The translations under genes were made by a program, and so were the position numbers. DNA of 64,000 bases. Source: Corbicula japonica (lineage: Eukaryota; Mollusca; Bivalvia; Venerida; Cyrenidae). The stretch is from assembly GCA_038501625.1 (NCBI GenBank), contig JAZAYU010000011.1, positions 12,346,849 through 12,410,848 of the forward strand. Direction: 5' to 3'. Below are positions 62,340 to 64,000 of the stretch, in pieces. The notes beneath the pieces were generated by a model, which was given only the letters and a program-made list of their open reading frames with translations, made no database searches and had not been told where the DNA came from. The first letter of the stretch is position 1, and the number at the start of each line of letters is the position of its first letter.

Positions 62340-64000
62340 CATATCGATAACGTTGTCCACCGTAATAAGGACTGAACACGGGCTTTCAAAACGAACCAAA
62401 CCATCAACATTTCAAATTATCAGAACTAAAGCGTTATAATCAACAATGCCATATCGACTGAACTAGACCACTTCAATCCGACCAAATAACTATGCCAAAA
62501 TGTCTATATAAAGCATTTCAAACTGATCAGACAATCGAATAATTCACAGAATAAATTTAAGCTTGACAGAGAACATTCTCCAACCAGCTTTTTAATATCA
62601 ATATTTTACTTACAAACTGAGATGAAAATAAAATGCCGTGTCGTTTTCTCCTTTTCCTTTAAAAAAACATCGGAAAACTAAAAAAACAAGGGCTACAAAC
62701 ACACATTCTACAGTGCTTTGCATGTTTGATAGTTGCATTTGATATACAGCGCTTTACAGTTTATCGATTTGCTTTGCACGAGTTTGTCAGTGGTTTCAGT
62801 GTTTTGTAAGTTATTGTTAAAGTCTTGAATACAAAAATAAAGTTTATTTAATTCCTATCTCGCTCATTTAACTCCACTAGAAGTAGTTAATCAGGCTCCG
62901 AGGTTATAAAGCTGAGTTTGGAAACCAGTCTCGAATCTCAAGCATCTGATTGGCTGAAATGGCGACCAGTCGCCATTTCAGCCAATCAGATGCTTGAGAT
63001 TTGAGACTGGTTTCCATGCTCAGCTTTATAACCTTCAGCCCTGGTTACTTGACAATGCCATCAAATTATTTTTTGTTGCACATCCGACAAGAAAAACCTC
63101 TTGCAAACTCCTGAATTTTCACAAAAACCAGACAATGCATCTAGTCAGAAAAAAATGAGCTAGAGCGTTCCTTACCGACCAAACAATCGACAAGCCACCA
63201 TGCCTCTCACAACCAATCAGATATGAATTAAATACACCTCAAACACGGAACTTGACCTTCCCAAATCAACCAGAAAATAACCTCATAGGAAAGACTGTAC
63301 TCTAGCATCCTGAATCAACCACATACATGAAACTCGGTCTCCTAAAATCAACTAAACAATCCATCATACATATTGCTCTTTGTTTGTGTTTTCCATTCTT
63401 ACCAGTCAATCAATCATTATTATCACTTATGTGGCGATCGTACTGTCTAATGGGTCTAACCTTTCTGTCGTGATTAACAAACACAACAGTTGTCGTGCAG
63501 TTAATAAGATTACCATTTACAGAATGGTTTGCACTTTAAAACATCACGCATAACTGCGCTTTTGTTTGCAGGGTGTTGTTATTATTGTCAGGATCTTTGG
63601 AATATCATAGATCATTTTCATGTTTTTCCAGTCAAGTTGCTTTCCTGTTGTTCCACCAGTATGACACAATTGGTTTAAACGATGCCTTAATAGAATAAAC
63701 GTAGTTTTCGCTGAGATCGGAAATGTGTTATACGTCGAAAGATAACACGCAAATTAATTAGAAAATGTCATGGTTTACAATCGAACGGATATTGAAGTAA
63801 ATCTTAACAAGCACATGCGAACATTACACTGAGATTCAAGCCAAGGACCTCTAACACATGCGAATACAACATTTAGATTTATGTCAATGTCGCTTAATGG
63901 CACAGACATGCATACAATACACTGCCAATGCCCTCTGGCTCATGCGAGTACTACACTGAGATTACAATTAACATCCCCTAGCGCACAAATGTGTCAATGT
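62340..64000 (+). repeat. Degenerate tandem region, copy B (unoccupied relative)
   Basis: Same order as copy A: ACCA(G/A)ACAATC units, then GAATGGTTTGCACTTTAAAA, then CACATGCGAACATTACAC units running off the window end. No giant insertion is present at the equivalent place, near 63760-63815. It is itself interrupted by hairpin MITE copy 5. Confidence 0.65.
62900..63035. mobile_element. Hairpin MITE, copy 5
   Basis: Best preserved copy, 136 bp, centre GGCGACCAGTCGCC. It lies 0.9 kb downstream of the cGLR stop codon. Confidence 0.9.

Overview
The window looks like nuclear DNA of an invertebrate, most probably a bivalve or other mollusc. It is AT-rich, almost gene-free and crowded with decayed transposons. 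Splice-like signals and AATAAA sites are present, and there are no bacterial operons. The mollusc guess rests on two tandem families I associate with molluscan genomes: a 161-bp unit with GGTCAAGGTCACATTTGATG, and a 158-bp unit ending in a GCC-rich cap. It is an inference.

One gene is unambiguous. At 59844-61973 (+) a 709-residue protein carries a Mab-21/cGAS-like nucleotidyltransferase fold with an apparently intact catalytic triad (E95, D97, D260) and a C-terminal ZZ zinc finger. It reads as a cGAS-like receptor (cGLR) of innate immunity. A second plausible gene at 8368-8736 (-) encodes a 122-residue single-pass membrane protein that resembles KCNE potassium-channel beta subunits. All other coding signal is transposon debris (mariner, Tc1-like, a LINE terminus) or degenerate C2H2 fingers inside a large foldback element.

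The outstanding structure is 24910-39043: a 14.1-kb palindrome with two arms of about 7.05 kb around a 28-bp spacer. It is bounded by a perfect 6-bp target-site duplication (ATTAGC) and begins AG and ends CT. It has 22-bp subterminal repeats and no recognisable transposase. The TSD length and termini recall Polinton/Maverick elements. The arms differ, where compared, almost only in homopolymer and microsatellite length, so both very recent origin and assembly artefact must be considered.

Layout. 1-1.2 kb: dispersed repeat with a tRNA-Glu-like core. 3.9-5.0 kb: 161-bp tandem repeats and a LINE terminus. 7.0-8.05 kb: mariner. 8.3-9.0 kb: KCNE-like gene. 9.9-11.4 kb: cluster of a CCTCCGTAAC motif. 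11.9 kb: GA microsatellite. 13.6-14.97 kb: GC-rich 17-bp minisatellite with a 272-bp higher-order period. 19.8-20.3 kb: TTAA-flanked element. 20.65-21.3 kb: 158-bp repeats. 23-24.9 kb: degenerate tandem region into which the foldback element inserted, with an unoccupied relative at 62.4-64 kb. 42.2-43.0 kb: 34-bp tandem repeats interrupted by a MITE. 46.4-50.6 kb: a second copy of the 0.2-1.2 kb repeat, split by a 3.2-kb long-TIR element with 5-bp TSD. 52.6-53.5 kb: Tc1-like relic. Five copies of a 136-146-bp hairpin MITE lie between 46 and 63 kb, on both sides of the cGLR gene.

The genes show no operon-like cooperation. The only functional connection I can suggest is speculative: a nucleic-acid-sensor-type gene sits in a region rich in inverted repeats that would fold into dsRNA if transcribed.
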